Of a stretch of DNA of 64,000 nt, positions 54,470-63,228 are shown piece by piece (the stretch's first letter is position 1; the number at the start of each line of letters is the position of its first letter). The translations under genes and the position numbers were made by a program. The DNA is from Planctomycetota bacterium. GTDB taxonomy: Bacteria > Planctomycetota > Phycisphaerae > Sedimentisphaerales > Anaerobacaceae. The stretch spans positions 1-64,000 of the forward strand of contig JADFMM010000005.1 of NCBI GenBank assembly GCA_022563885.1. The letters run 5' to 3'. The notes under the pieces were generated by a model. That model saw only the letters and a list, made by a program, of their open reading frames with translations, was not told the origin of the DNA and did not search any database.

Positions 54470-54868
54470 TCATTTCAAGAGCTGGAAGAAGGGGTATCGG
54501 GAAGCCTTCTTGTCGAAAGTGAGTAAACTGTCACTGCCCGCGGATTGGGCCGAGCAGGCGATCAACAGGTCGGAGAGATCGATCTTGCTTTCTCTACCCT
54601 GGGTCATGAACCCCGTGACGATATCATCCGCTTCAAACTCTAGTATGGGCATGTGCATGAGATCCTCAATGGCACTAAGGATGTTTGAACGCCCAGGATC
54701 ATAAACACTTTCGAGGACCCATAGGGTCTCCAAAACCACGAGTAATGGGATTAGAAAGCGTTCGCCTTTCTCTTCAGCCTGTTTGAAGCGGGCATATACG
54801 AGTTGGGCCTGGTTCTTGTCATCACGCACCAAGAAGCGTACTAGGATGTTGGTATCCAAGGCGATCAC
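54470..54868 (-). CDS. vapC: PIN-domain toxin (VapC-like)
   Basis: 132 residues. PIN-fold ribonuclease with acidic metal site: D5 in MIALDTNILVRFLVRDD, E47-type Glu in VVLETLWVLE, and D residues in SKIDLSDLLIA and LLTFDKKA. Its start overlaps the AbrB-type antitoxin stop by 4 bp, as in VapBC operons. Toxins of this type cleave tRNA or rRNA. Confidence 0.9.
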   Translation of the reverse strand: MIALDTNILVRFLVRDDKNQAQLVYARFKQAEEKGERFLIPLLVVLETLWVLESVYDPGRSNILSAIEDLMHMPILEFEADDIVTGFMTQGRESKIDLSDLLIACSAQSAGSDSLLTFDKKASRYPFFQLLK

Positions 54869-55113
54869 TTGTTTCGCTTCCTCATGCGATCGCCAATGGC
54901 GCGATTCATGTCATCCACCGACTTCTTCGAGATCTTGAGGCTGGAAAGTCTGCCGAATACCTCTTCTACCGATTTTGTCAGTGGCCTCAGCACGACTTCC
55001 GACTGCCCGCGGACCTCGAATGCCACCCGATCGCCGGGATTCAGTCCCAGCGAATTACGCACGACCTTGGGGATTGTTATCTGCCCCTTACTTGTAATCA
55101 ACGCGGTTACCAT
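54865..55113 (-). CDS. vapB: AbrB/MazE-type antitoxin (VapB-like)
   Basis: 82 residues. N-terminal swapped-hairpin DNA-binding domain: ALITSKGQITIPKVVRNSLGLNPGDRVAFEV. The C-terminal helix (about 50-82) would wrap the PIN toxin. Ribosome site AAGGAG. Just upstream, repeated GTAAT(T) words between the promoter and the start (about 55120-55160) are candidate operators for self-repression. Confidence 0.9.
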   Translation of the reverse strand: MVTALITSKGQITIPKVVRNSLGLNPGDRVAFEVRGQSEVVLRPLTKSVEEVFGRLSSLKISKKSVDDMNRAIGDRMRKRNK

Positions 55114-55153
55114 GACTAGAACTCCTTACATTACTTAATTACCTTATAATTAC

Positions 55154-55182
55154 ATTATAGTAAGGATTTTCGGCCATGTCAA
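55154..55182 (-). promoter_or_regulatory. Consensus sigma70 promoter of the toxin-antitoxin pair
   Basis: Minus strand: perfect TTGACA (55177-55182), 17-bp spacer, perfect TATAAT (55154-55159). The -35 overlaps the edge of the GH gene fragment at 55181. Confidence 0.8.
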
Positions 55183-55297
55183 GGTGGATCATAACACACA
55201 AAAACCAGGGGATCTATTGGATGCGTACCCCGACGCTGGTGCTGCCCTTGAGGGGCGATTCCGCTATCGCTATGAACGGGTCCTTGGAAACCCTTAA
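55181..55297 (+). pseudogene. 3' fragment of a GH71/99-like paralogue
   Basis: 32 codons read KVDHNTQKPGDLLDAY then GRFRYRYE, matching KWIDNTQKPGDILDVY and GRFRYRYD at the end of the 52421-54253 gene (about 20 of 31 residues alike), then run into a stop at 55295. DNA identity is also clear (AAAAACC.GGGGA, TTCCGCTATCGCTA). It is a remnant of a second copy whose body has been lost; the toxin-antitoxin pair lies where the body would be. Confidence 0.75.
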
Positions 55298-55325
55298 AGC
55301 TTCTCTAGCCAGGCGTAGATGGGCA

Positions 55326-55652
55326 TCATGGCCTGGTATTGTTTTGCACGTCCTTAGGTTCGGGGCCGAAGTGAAAGGCCGGTTGGGCGCCGCACTCACT
55401 AGCGTTGCCGTCGGCGCAGAAAAAGGACATGTGGATATGGATGTTGTAGGGCGTCTTGTCTTGACTAAAGCGCACGTCGCGGTAGATGCGAAAGAGCTTG
55501 CCTGACATCGGCCGTTTGGTGACGGTTGTCAGCAGTTCCTCCATCTCAAGCGCAACGGCCTGGGCCGGCGCTTCGACGCTCTCTTTGTATAGGGACTTGT
55601 GCTTGGTAACGTCCTTGCATTTGTTGATTCCCTGCCTGTATACTCGCCGCAC
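55326..55652 (-). pseudogene. Broken DUF2461-family gene
   Basis: Minus strand reads KSLYKESVEAPAQAVALEM, KLFRIYRDVRFSQDKTPYN and AFHFGPE, the core of DUF2461 proteins (FRIxRDxRFSxDKxPYK). The N-terminal 20-30 residues are missing and the C-terminal half is cut, with only loosely similar residues in another frame at 55214-55330. The remaining 108 codons are about half the family length. Confidence 0.6.
55615..55644 (+). promoter_or_regulatory. Probable promoter of the 55.7 kb sulfatase
   Basis: TTGCAT (55615-55620), 18-bp spacer, TATACT (55639-55644). Confidence 0.4.
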
Positions 55653-55697
55653 ACATTATCGTGGTGCTTTCGATTATTCAACAGACTGGAGGACAAT

Positions 55698-57221
55698 ATG
55701 GTTCGAATTCAAATGACGCTGGTCACGCTTGGCTTGATGATTTCTGGGTCCAGTCTCGGAGCGGCTGAACGTAACATCATTTTCTTTATCACCGATGACG
55801 AGAGCCCGACCTTGGGCTGTTATGGGGATCAGGTGGCCGTGACGCCACAGATCGACGCCTTGGCGGCTGATGGCACGCTCTTTCGCAATGCATTTGCCAC
55901 CACCGCCAGTTGCAGCGCGAGTCGTTCGGTCGTGATGTCCGGGCTGCACAACCACAAGAATGGGCAGTACGGGCATCAACATCACTTCCATAAATTCGCT
56001 TCGTTCTATAACGTCGTGAGTCTGTCGCTGCCGCGTGTCTTGCAGAATGCCGGTTACCGAACGGCACAGATTGGCAAGTATCACGTCGCGCCCGAAGAGG
56101 TGTATCGCTTTGAAACCTACCTCAAGGGCAACGGACGCAGTACGGTCCAGATGGCCAATGCCAGCCGGGCGTTCCTGACGGACGGGACGGATCCTCGACC
56201 CTTCTTCCTCTATTTTGCCACCAACGACCCACACCGTGGTGGGGGCACCGACAAGACCTCGAAACTTGTCCTGAAACCCGACTTGTTTGGCAACAAGCCC
56301 AACGGGGGCGCCTATCCGGGGATTAAGGAAGTCTTTTTCGATCCGGCCCAGGTGAACATTCCCCCCTTTCTTCCCGACACGCCAGAGACGCGGGAAGAAC
56401 TGGCACAGTACTACCAATCTTGCGCTCGCATCGACCAAGGTCTGGGACGATTGATCGAGATACTCAAGGAAGCCGACCTCTACGACAAAACCATGATCGT
56501 CTTCACATCCGACCATGGCATGGCCTTTTCCGGAGGGAAAACCACGGTATACGAAGGCGGTCTGCAGGTCCCCTTTGTGGTACGCAATCCCTATGAGAAG
56601 AAACGCGGCGTTGCGTCCAATGCCATGATCAGCCACATTGATATCACGCCTTCCCTCTTGGACTTTGCCGGCGGCTTGGACGCGAAAACGAATGGCCCCA
56701 AGAAATGGATTGAACCCAACAGCTATTGGAAGCAACGGGGTGAAAACCTCAAGGAGAACCGTAGCGGTGGCCACGAATTCCGTCGCTATCACGGTAAATC
56801 CTGGGTGTCAATCCTGGGCCAACCGGACGCCGAACACTGGGATACCATCTTCGCCTCCCACACCTTCCATGAGATCCAGATGTACTATCCCATGCGCGTG
56901 GTGCGCGACAAGAAATACAAACTGATCTGGAACATCGCCCACGGTCTGCCCTACCCCTTTGCTTCCGACCTGTGGAAGGCCTCCAGCTGGCAGGCGCAGT
57001 TCCGTAAGGGCATGGATGCGCCCTATGGTTTGAAGACCGTGGGTGAATACATACACCGCTCGGCCTTTGAGCTCTTCGACATGCAGGAGGATCCATGCGA
57101 AACGAAAAACCTCGCCAATGATCCCAGACACCGCGCTCTGCTTGCCGAATATCAGGCGAAGCTCAAGGCCTTCCAAAAGCAGATGGATGATCCCTGGATT
57201 ATGAAGTGGGATTACGAGTAG
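55698..57221 (+). CDS. Exported sulfatase
   Basis: 507 residues from ATG 55698 with GGAGG six bases upstream. Signal peptide about 1-23. Sulfatase features: IIFFITDDESPTLGCYGD (metal Asp pair), C72-SASR maturation motif (CSASRSVVMSG), TAQIGKYHVAPE, FTSDHGMAFSGGKTTVYEGG and a C-terminal DLFDMQEDPCETKNLA-like end (ELFDMQEDPCETKNLA). Related to heparan N-sulfatase-like sulfamidases by the last motif and by length; substrate not certain. Confidence 0.92.
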   Translation: MVRIQMTLVTLGLMISGSSLGAAERNIIFFITDDESPTLGCYGDQVAVTPQIDALAADGTLFRNAFATTASCSASRSVVMSGLHNHKNGQYGHQHHFHKFASFYNVVSLSLPRVLQNAGYRTAQIGKYHVAPEEVYRFETYLKGNGRSTVQMANASRAFLTDGTDPRPFFLYFATNDPHRGGGTDKTSKLVLKPDLFGNKPNGGAYPGIKEVFFDPAQVNIPPFLPDTPETREELAQYYQSCARIDQGLGRLIEILKEADLYDKTMIVFTSDHGMAFSGGKTTVYEGGLQVPFVVRNPYEKKRGVASNAMISHIDITPSLLDFAGGLDAKTNGPKKWIEPNSYWKQRGENLKENRSGGHEFRRYHGKSWVSILGQPDAEHWDTIFASHTFHEIQMYYPMRVVRDKKYKLIWNIAHGLPYPFASDLWKASSWQAQFRKGMDAPYGLKTVGEYIHRSAFELFDMQEDPCETKNLANDPRHRALLAEYQAKLKAFQKQMDDPWIMKWDYE

Positions 57222-57287
57222 ACCCCATCCCAAGCCTTCTCAGTTCCCGGGGATCGTCAAATCATGAAAACCGCATCAACACAGATC

Positions 57288-59339
57288 TCAAGGCAACCTT
57301 TTCAAGCGGATATCCTTGACCTTTATTAGCATGGCCGGCCCGCGGTGAAGCTGCAACGCGATGATGCCGGATTTGGCCGCCTTCTCCTCTTGGCGGTCGG
57401 TGATGTCGACCGTCACCACACCATTGATCTTATGGACGAGTCGAGTGCCCTTCGCCCTGATGCTGTACTCGTTCCACTGGGCAAGGTCGATCGGTGTGGC
57501 TTCTCCCAGGGTCTCTGTCACCCGGTTATTTCCGTCCGGTTCAACGACGACCCTCGTCGGCCGCTGGGCCATGATGCCGCGACCACGCTCCTCGTAGAGC
57601 ATCCCGGCATAGGATGGATTGGGATGGATGTCCATCTGGTATCCGCCCACCACGAATGCGCCCCGCTCGGGGAACTTGCGGGAGCGATACTGGACCCCCG
57701 AATTGTTGTTGCCGACCATGCTGAGTTTCAGAGTCAGTTCGAAATTCTGCACGTCAGCGCCCTGCCAGATGAGAAAGGTGTTCGATGATATGGGATTCTC
57801 ATCAGAGGTTGCGCCGTGGATGACGCCGTCCTTGACGGACCATAGCTTGGGGTCTCCCTTCCAGCCTGCGAGGTCCTCGCCATTGAATAGGGATTCCCAT
57901 TTGGCTGCCTCTTCTTTCTCTTGCGCCAGCATGTTGCCGGACGGAAACTTCTCCCAGGAGTAGGCCCCACCGTAGGCGTCCCGCAACTCGTTCGTTCGTT
58001 TGCGCATGCTGTGGAGCGCTGCCGCGTGCGCTGAGTCCCCCACCAGGTTCCTAAGCTGGTCGGGATCGGTATCCAGGTCATGCAAGTACTCATACACGGG
58101 CGTCTGCTCGAAGTAACGGGCGTAGACATAGCGACCCGAGCGGACGCCTTCCCACTTCGGTATGCGGGTGTCTGCGTTCATGAGATGTTCACAGAAGAAG
58201 TCTCTCCGCCAGGTCTGGACGGTTTTCCCCCCGACCCATTCTGCGAGACTGTGTCCTTGATAGGATTCGGGCACGGTCACGCCGGCGTAGTCCAGCAGTG
58301 TTGCGGGGATGTCAATGTTGAGTGCCAGGGGTTCGAGGAGGCGGCCGGGCCGCCCGGCGTGGGAGCGGGGGTCGTATACGATCAAGGGGACACGGAGCGA
58401 TTCCTCGTAGTGTGACCACTTACCGGCAAAGCCACGCTGTCCCATGTAGTAGCCGTTGTCACCGGAGTAGATGATCACGGTGTTGTCCGCCAGGCCCTGC
58501 TTCTCCAAGGCAGCGAGCAATCTGCCGACCACTCGGTCAATACCGCTAAGCATGCGATAGTAGGCCCGCATGTTTTTCTGGTACTTCTCCGGTGTGTCCC
58601 AGCGCCAGAAGAAACGTTCCCGGTTTATAGACTTCTTCAGAAAGACCGGATGTCGTTCGTAGATGTCGGGATCGGAGAATTTCGGTTGGGGGATAGTGAC
58701 GTCGTCATACATGCCGTCGACCGCCTTGGGCCAGGGAAAGTGATTCTCCTTGTCACTGTCTTCCGCGTGCGAGGCATTGAAGCTGACCGACAGGCAGAAG
58801 GGCCGTTCCCTTGACTGGGCATCGATGAACTCAATAGCACGATCGCCCGCGATCTCCGTGAGGTGACGCAGACTGCCGTCTTTCTGTTTCTTGAAGTAGG
58901 GGTTGCGATTCAGGGGACGGAAATAGTCGAACATTTCCTCTTTCGCGTTGCCGATCACACGGACGCCGAACTTGCCAACGAAGCCCGTCTGGTACCCGGC
59001 CTGACGCAGCAGAGCGGGGTAGCTCCGGTCGGTGTATTCCTTGGCGATCGGTGGTGTACCGAAGGTAAACCTGTGCGTTCGCTCATACAGTCCCGTGAGG
59101 AGCGAGGCCCGACTCGCTGCGCAGATGGAGGTGGTCACGAAGGCATTTCGGAAGCGCACCCCCCGCGCTGCCAGAGAGTCGATGACGGGGGTCTTGACGA
59201 TGGGATGGCCCGCACAGCCCAGCGTATCGTTGCGCTGGTCGTCTGTCAGGATGAAGACCAAATTGGGACGAGAGGCCGCAACACCGGCACGCGTGCCGAT
59301 CAGCAGCAAGACGATTATGAGTAGTGTTTTTGCTTTCAT
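57288..59339 (-). CDS. Exported sulfatase fused to a DUF1080 (3-keto-disaccharide hydrolase) domain
   Basis: 683 residues from ATG 59339. Signal peptide about 1-22. The sulfatase domain (about 25-460) has LVFILTDDQRNDTLGC, C73-AASR (CAASRASLLTG), TGFVGKFGV and IYSGDNGYYMGQRGF. The DUF1080 domain (about 475-683) has WESLFNGEDLAGWKG, WSVKDGVIHG, FELTLKLSMVGNNNSGVQYR and YQMDIHPNPSYAGMLYEE. DUF1080 enzymes cleave 3-keto-glycosides, so the fusion suggests combined desulfation and sugar-bond handling; activity of the fused form is inference. Confidence 0.92.
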   Translation of the reverse strand: MKAKTLLIIVLLLIGTRAGVAASRPNLVFILTDDQRNDTLGCAGHPIVKTPVIDSLAARGVRFRNAFVTTSICAASRASLLTGLYERTHRFTFGTPPIAKEYTDRSYPALLRQAGYQTGFVGKFGVRVIGNAKEEMFDYFRPLNRNPYFKKQKDGSLRHLTEIAGDRAIEFIDAQSRERPFCLSVSFNASHAEDSDKENHFPWPKAVDGMYDDVTIPQPKFSDPDIYERHPVFLKKSINRERFFWRWDTPEKYQKNMRAYYRMLSGIDRVVGRLLAALEKQGLADNTVIIYSGDNGYYMGQRGFAGKWSHYEESLRVPLIVYDPRSHAGRPGRLLEPLALNIDIPATLLDYAGVTVPESYQGHSLAEWVGGKTVQTWRRDFFCEHLMNADTRIPKWEGVRSGRYVYARYFEQTPVYEYLHDLDTDPDQLRNLVGDSAHAAALHSMRKRTNELRDAYGGAYSWEKFPSGNMLAQEKEEAAKWESLFNGEDLAGWKGDPKLWSVKDGVIHGATSDENPISSNTFLIWQGADVQNFELTLKLSMVGNNNSGVQYRSRKFPERGAFVVGGYQMDIHPNPSYAGMLYEERGRGIMAQRPTRVVVEPDGNNRVTETLGEATPIDLAQWNEYSIRAKGTRLVHKINGVVTVDITDRQEEKAAKSGIIALQLHRGPAMLIKVKDIRLKRLP

Positions 59340-59556
59340 GGTGGTTTCCAAATGGGGTGAGTTCTAATTATTAGGGTATCAAGTTTGAGCGCCTACGGGG
59401 CCACCGGTTGAAAATCTGCGTTCAACATAGGGCCGCGATTATAATGACACGACCATGAAAAATCAAACCAGAAACGTCCACTGTTAGGAGGGTCGGGTAT
59501 GGGACGAACGTGATTGCCCGGACAGGCGAGTGGGCAGCCTTCTTGCAGGCAAAACC

Positions 59557-59585
59557 TTTCAAACACGGCGATGTCGTGCTATGAT
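59557..59585 (+). promoter_or_regulatory. Possible promoter of the esterase gene
   Basis: TTTCAA (59557-59562), 17-bp spacer, TATGAT (59580-59585), in the 330-bp gap between the divergent sulfatase and esterase genes, which holds no other gene. Confidence 0.35.
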
Positions 59586-59668
59586 ACCGGCTGGCAACTA
59601 TGCAGACGACAGGCCCCTCATTACGGATACACGAACTGATTCTCAATTATGTGGAGCGAAGGAGACCT

Positions 59669-60640
59669 ATGAGAACGACCAGAACGCATCCCCATGGGAA
59701 AACACTTAGCCCGTTGATCGAAGCCGTGCGAGAGAATGCGCGGCGCAGCGGTTTCGGTGCTCTGCGGCAGCTCTGCTGCTCGGTACTTCTGGCGGCCTTC
59801 ATGCTGGCCCCCGCCATGGCCGCGGAGGACGCCTCCCACGGTCCGGATTCGCAGCGACAGGAGGGCGTGCCCCGCGGAACCGTGACAAGACACGTCTGGA
59901 AGTCGAAAGTCTACGAAGGAACGATTCGAGAGTTCTTCGTCTACGTTCCCGCTCAGTACGACGGCAGCGAGCCGGCGGCGGTCATGGTCTTCCAGGATGG
60001 GCATACCTTCGTGAAAGAGGACGGCGACTATCGAGTCCCCGTCGTGTTCGACAATCTCATTCACAAGGGTGAGATGCCGGTCACGGTAGCGATCATGATC
60101 AATCCGGGCGTCTTCGGGGATAAACTGACCGAGCAGCAGGGATGGAGTCGGCCCCGGGGGATGAAGAGAAACCGTAGCGTGGAGTACGACACCCCCGACG
60201 GGACCTATGCTCGATTTCTCGAGACGGAAATCCTGCCTGAAGTGGGTAAGACTGTGAAGCTCACGGACGATCCCAAGAGGCGGGCCATCTGTGGCAACAG
60301 TTCGGGCGGCATCTGCGCCTTCACGGTCGCCTACGAGCGGCCGGATCTCTTTCGCAAGGTCGTGAGCCACATCGGCAGTTTCACCAACATCCGTGGGGGC
60401 TATCACTATCCCGCCCTGATCAGGAAAGGCGAGAAGAGGCCGCTGCGAGTCTTCCTGCAAGATGGGTCGGGTGATCTTGACAATGCCCATGGCAACTGGT
60501 GGTTGTCCAATCAGCAGATGGAAGCCGCCCTGAAGTTTGCCAAGTGGGACTATAAGGCGGTGTGGGGAGAGGGCGGCCACAATGGCAAACATGGCGGGGC
60601 GATCTTTCCCGATACCCTGCGATGGATTTGGCGAGATTGA
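59669..60640 (+). CDS. Exported esterase (esterase D / enterochelin-esterase-like alpha/beta hydrolase)
   Basis: 323 residues from ATG 59669 behind AAGGAG. A long basic head precedes the signal (LCCSVLLAAFMLAPAMAA, cleavage near 51). The alpha/beta-hydrolase domain has REFFVYVPAQYDGSEPAAVMVFQDG, the nucleophile elbow GNSSGGICAF (Ser in GNSSG) and a C-terminal His in GEGGHNGKHGG. Such enzymes next to sulfatases often remove acyl groups from polysaccharides. The stop is followed at once by a repeat region. Confidence 0.87.
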   Translation: MRTTRTHPHGKTLSPLIEAVRENARRSGFGALRQLCCSVLLAAFMLAPAMAAEDASHGPDSQRQEGVPRGTVTRHVWKSKVYEGTIREFFVYVPAQYDGSEPAAVMVFQDGHTFVKEDGDYRVPVVFDNLIHKGEMPVTVAIMINPGVFGDKLTEQQGWSRPRGMKRNRSVEYDTPDGTYARFLETEILPEVGKTVKLTDDPKRRAICGNSSGGICAFTVAYERPDLFRKVVSHIGSFTNIRGGYHYPALIRKGEKRPLRVFLQDGSGDLDNAHGNWWLSNQQMEAALKFAKWDYKAVWGEGGHNGKHGGAIFPDTLRWIWRD

Positions 60641-60850
60641 AATCCGAAGCACGAAATCCGAAATCCTAAAAAACATCGAATGTCCAAAACCCGAAATCTC
60701 AAAACAAGATCGCCCATCCAGGCCTGGCAGACATTTGGTCATTTAAGTTTTGGATTTCCGTTCCGGGCAACGCCTTTTGAAAAGCCTTCGGCTTTACTGA
60801 ATTATTGCTTTTGTGTTTCGGATTTCGAGATTCGGATTTCGAATTTAACG
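60641..60850. repeat. Inverted GAAATCCGAA / TTCGGATTTC repeat region
   Basis: The left part has GAAATCCGAAGCACGAAATC words; the right part (about 60812-60848) has TTCGGATTTCGAGATTCGG, its inverted relative. Inside is a hairpin AAAGCC-TTC-GGCTTT (60781-60795). It begins at the esterase stop and runs into the 5' end of the next reading frame. Confidence 0.7.
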
Positions 60851-61785
60851 AGAGTAACAAGGGGATTTGTATAATAGCGACCCACCAGAGAAAAAGCAGC
60901 CTCGCGGTATTCCTGGTCGTCAACGGCCTCTTACTGTCTACCCTCTCCGCAGACGGACCCGCGACGGGTGAAGAGGGCTTGGCAGCACAGTACTCTCGCG
61001 ATGAGGGCATTCAAGAAGATCCAGATGTGATCCTCTTCACGGGTTTCGACTCGGAGGAGTGGCGGGATCAATGGTCGGGCGGGAAGCGAACGACGGTCAG
61101 TGTTATCGGCAAGGACAGAGAACGGGGCTTTGAGCCCTTACAGGACCAGGCGATGCGGATAAGGGTGACCCAGGGTGAACACTATGGTGCGAGCCTTCAA
61201 TACGACTTCGAGGAACGAATGGGTCGCGAGCCGGAGGAGATCTGTTTTCGCTATTATCTTCGTTTCGGGAGCGATTGGAATCCGAGGCGAGGCGGCAAAT
61301 TACCCGGTATCGGAGGCACCTATGGTCGGGCGGGCTGGGGTGGCAGACCCAGCAATGGGCGCAACGGGTGGTCGGCCCGCGGCCAGTTCAAGGGTCAGCG
61401 CGAGGGCAAAACCCCTATCGGTTTCTACTGTTATCACGCGGATATGAAAGGCCGCTACGGAAGTGCCTGGATCTGGCAGAACGACGAACTCGGCTTTCTC
61501 GAGAACAATCGATGGTACTGCATCGAGCAGTACGTCAAGATGAACACGCCGGGAAAGAACGATGGCATCCTGCGGGGCTGGGTCGATGGACGGCTCGCAT
61601 TCGAAAGGAAAGATGTACGCATGCGCGACGTGTCGGACTTAAAGATCGAATGCGTCTGGATCAATCTCTACCATGGTGGAACGTGGTCCGCGGAGAGCGA
61701 CGACCACCTTTTCATAGACAATCTGGTGATTGCCAGAAAGTACATTGGCCCAATGGTCGTGAAAGCCGGGCACCCACGGAGATAG
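60805..61785 (+). CDS. Exported polysaccharide-lyase-like protein
   Basis: Up to 326 residues; the open frame starts at TTG 60805 inside the repeat. No ATG/GTG/TTG follows the AAGGGG at 60859-60864, only ATT and ATA in frame, so the true start is unclear. A signal-like segment (SSLAVFLVVNGLLLSTLSADG) follows. The mature part (about 70-325) is a beta-jelly-roll-like domain with LFTGFDSEEWRDQW, ICFRYYLRFGSDWNP, GKLPGIGGTYGRAGWGG and WYCIEQYVKMNTPGKNDG, resembling PL14-type alginate/glucuronan lyase-fold proteins. Family call is tentative. Confidence 0.65.
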   Translation: MLLCFGFRDSDFEFNESNKGICIIATHQRKSSLAVFLVVNGLLLSTLSADGPATGEEGLAAQYSRDEGIQEDPDVILFTGFDSEEWRDQWSGGKRTTVSVIGKDRERGFEPLQDQAMRIRVTQGEHYGASLQYDFEERMGREPEEICFRYYLRFGSDWNPRRGGKLPGIGGTYGRAGWGGRPSNGRNGWSARGQFKGQREGKTPIGFYCYHADMKGRYGSAWIWQNDELGFLENNRWYCIEQYVKMNTPGKNDGILRGWVDGRLAFERKDVRMRDVSDLKIECVWINLYHGGTWSAESDDHLFIDNLVIARKYIGPMVVKAGHPRR

Positions 61786-61807
61786 CGTTTTCCATCACGA
61801 AGCGAGC

Positions 61808-63187
61808 CTAAAGCGTCATACTCGACTTGCCTTTCGGCAAATCGAAACAAACGACAATGTGTGTCCCGTCGCGCATCCACGTCCCGGGCTTCAACTTCGG
61901 GGCCATCGAGACCTTTTCCAGTGCGGTCCTTTGTTCGTTGGATCTGATTCGCGGCGTCGCATCATCGCGCGCAGCAACACGCAGTGTGAAGCGCGGCGTC
62001 GCAAACGGGGCCTGGATTGCCAGTCCCGCTTCGTCCCGACGGATTTGGGTCAGTTCCTTTGCGGCCCAATAGCGTGCGATTTCGCTGAGCTTCATCCAGA
62101 TCGTCTCGTCGCGGAATCGTCCATCCAGGGCCTCAACCACCCGCTTGAAATCCTCAAAGCCCTCCTTTGTTCCATTGCAGTACATGCCCGGCCAGTGGCA
62201 CAGCATGATCGCGGGTCGACCCTGCTCGATGAGGTCCACCATGCGACCCTTGCCGGCCTCGGCGTCCGTATAACGATGTCCCTCGGACTTGGTCACGCCT
62301 TGCCAGCCGCCGAACCAATCACCGGTTCCCGCCGGAATGTTGACCGTGAGTCTCACATCGTGTGCATCGACGCCGCTCACATGCTCCAGCGTCGGTTCGG
62401 TGCTTTCGCTTCCGGTGTGAACGTATTTGAAGTAATGAGGGATCTCGGCGGAGAAAACGTCGCGTACCGCTTGGCCAACCGCCAGCGAGAGTTCCGACTT
62501 TACGAGATTTCCGAAACCCCCCGGCGTCGTGATGCCTTCACACGGCAGATCACAATTCTTCAGGATGCGGAGTGCATAGGCGATATACGCGGCGAGTTCA
62601 TCAACGCTCTTCTTTTCGCGCGGATACGAATTCTCGATGTTGGCGGGGCCGACCCCCGGGAAGGGGCGTCCCGTCTTGATGTCGATGACCCGCGTGTGGG
62701 TGATCATCTCGGGATGAATATCCCAGTTTGGCAGCATCAGCTCACGGACGAGTTTCAGGCTGTCCAGCAATTCGCGCCGCGACCAGCCCGGCAACTCGCG
62801 ATCGAGCCAGCCGACGCAGGCCGGATTCGGGACGACGCTGTATTTCCCTTTCACGCCCTGTGCGGCGCACCACTCGCCGAATTCTCGCAGGAACGCGTCG
62901 GGGATTTCGCGCGGCCAGGTCTGCCAGGGTCTCTTGTACGTGTCACGGTTGGGGAATGCCGCGGCAAACTGAGGCGTGCAAAAATGCCCCATGTTCACCA
63001 GACAAGTCGAGTCGTCGATGATGAACGAAAGCGGCGTACGACCCATCGGGTTGAGCACCTCGACATCCGTCGCTTGCCGCGAAGAGGTTTCCTGGGAGAG
63101 CACATTTCCCGTGGTCAAACCGAGCGCCGCGCCGGCAATCGCCGTGCCTGTCGTCTTCAAAAAGTTGCGCCGTGAATCGTGCCTCAT
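61808..63187 (-). CDS. Tat-exported protein, possible polysaccharide deacetylase-like fold
   Basis: 459 residues from ATG 63187, GGAGG ten bases upstream. A twin-arginine signal is clear (SRRNFLKTTGTAIAGAALGL). The mature part has FIIDDSTCLVNMGHF, GVKGKYSVVPNP, DIHPEMITHTRVID, NCDLPCEGITTPGGFGN and PAIMLCHWPGMYCNG, with Asp and His placed as in NodB-type deacetylases, though the standard motifs are not exact. No firm family. The adjacent amidohydrolase lies 41 bp upstream on the same strand. Confidence 0.65.
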   Translation of the reverse strand: MRHDSRRNFLKTTGTAIAGAALGLTTGNVLSQETSSRQATDVEVLNPMGRTPLSFIIDDSTCLVNMGHFCTPQFAAAFPNRDTYKRPWQTWPREIPDAFLREFGEWCAAQGVKGKYSVVPNPACVGWLDRELPGWSRRELLDSLKLVRELMLPNWDIHPEMITHTRVIDIKTGRPFPGVGPANIENSYPREKKSVDELAAYIAYALRILKNCDLPCEGITTPGGFGNLVKSELSLAVGQAVRDVFSAEIPHYFKYVHTGSESTEPTLEHVSGVDAHDVRLTVNIPAGTGDWFGGWQGVTKSEGHRYTDAEAGKGRMVDLIEQGRPAIMLCHWPGMYCNGTKEGFEDFKRVVEALDGRFRDETIWMKLSEIARYWAAKELTQIRRDEAGLAIQAPFATPRFTLRVAARDDATPRIRSNEQRTALEKVSMAPKLKPGTWMRDGTHIVVCFDLPKGKSSMTL

Positions 63188-63228
63188 CGTCGCTGAGCCT
63201 CCATAGGAACCGCGCATAATTAAATGGC

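Noticed and set aside
61859-63175. 438-codon plus-strand frame opposite the Tat-exported gene
   Set aside because: The minus strand has a twin-arginine signal and GGAGG site; the plus frame has neither.
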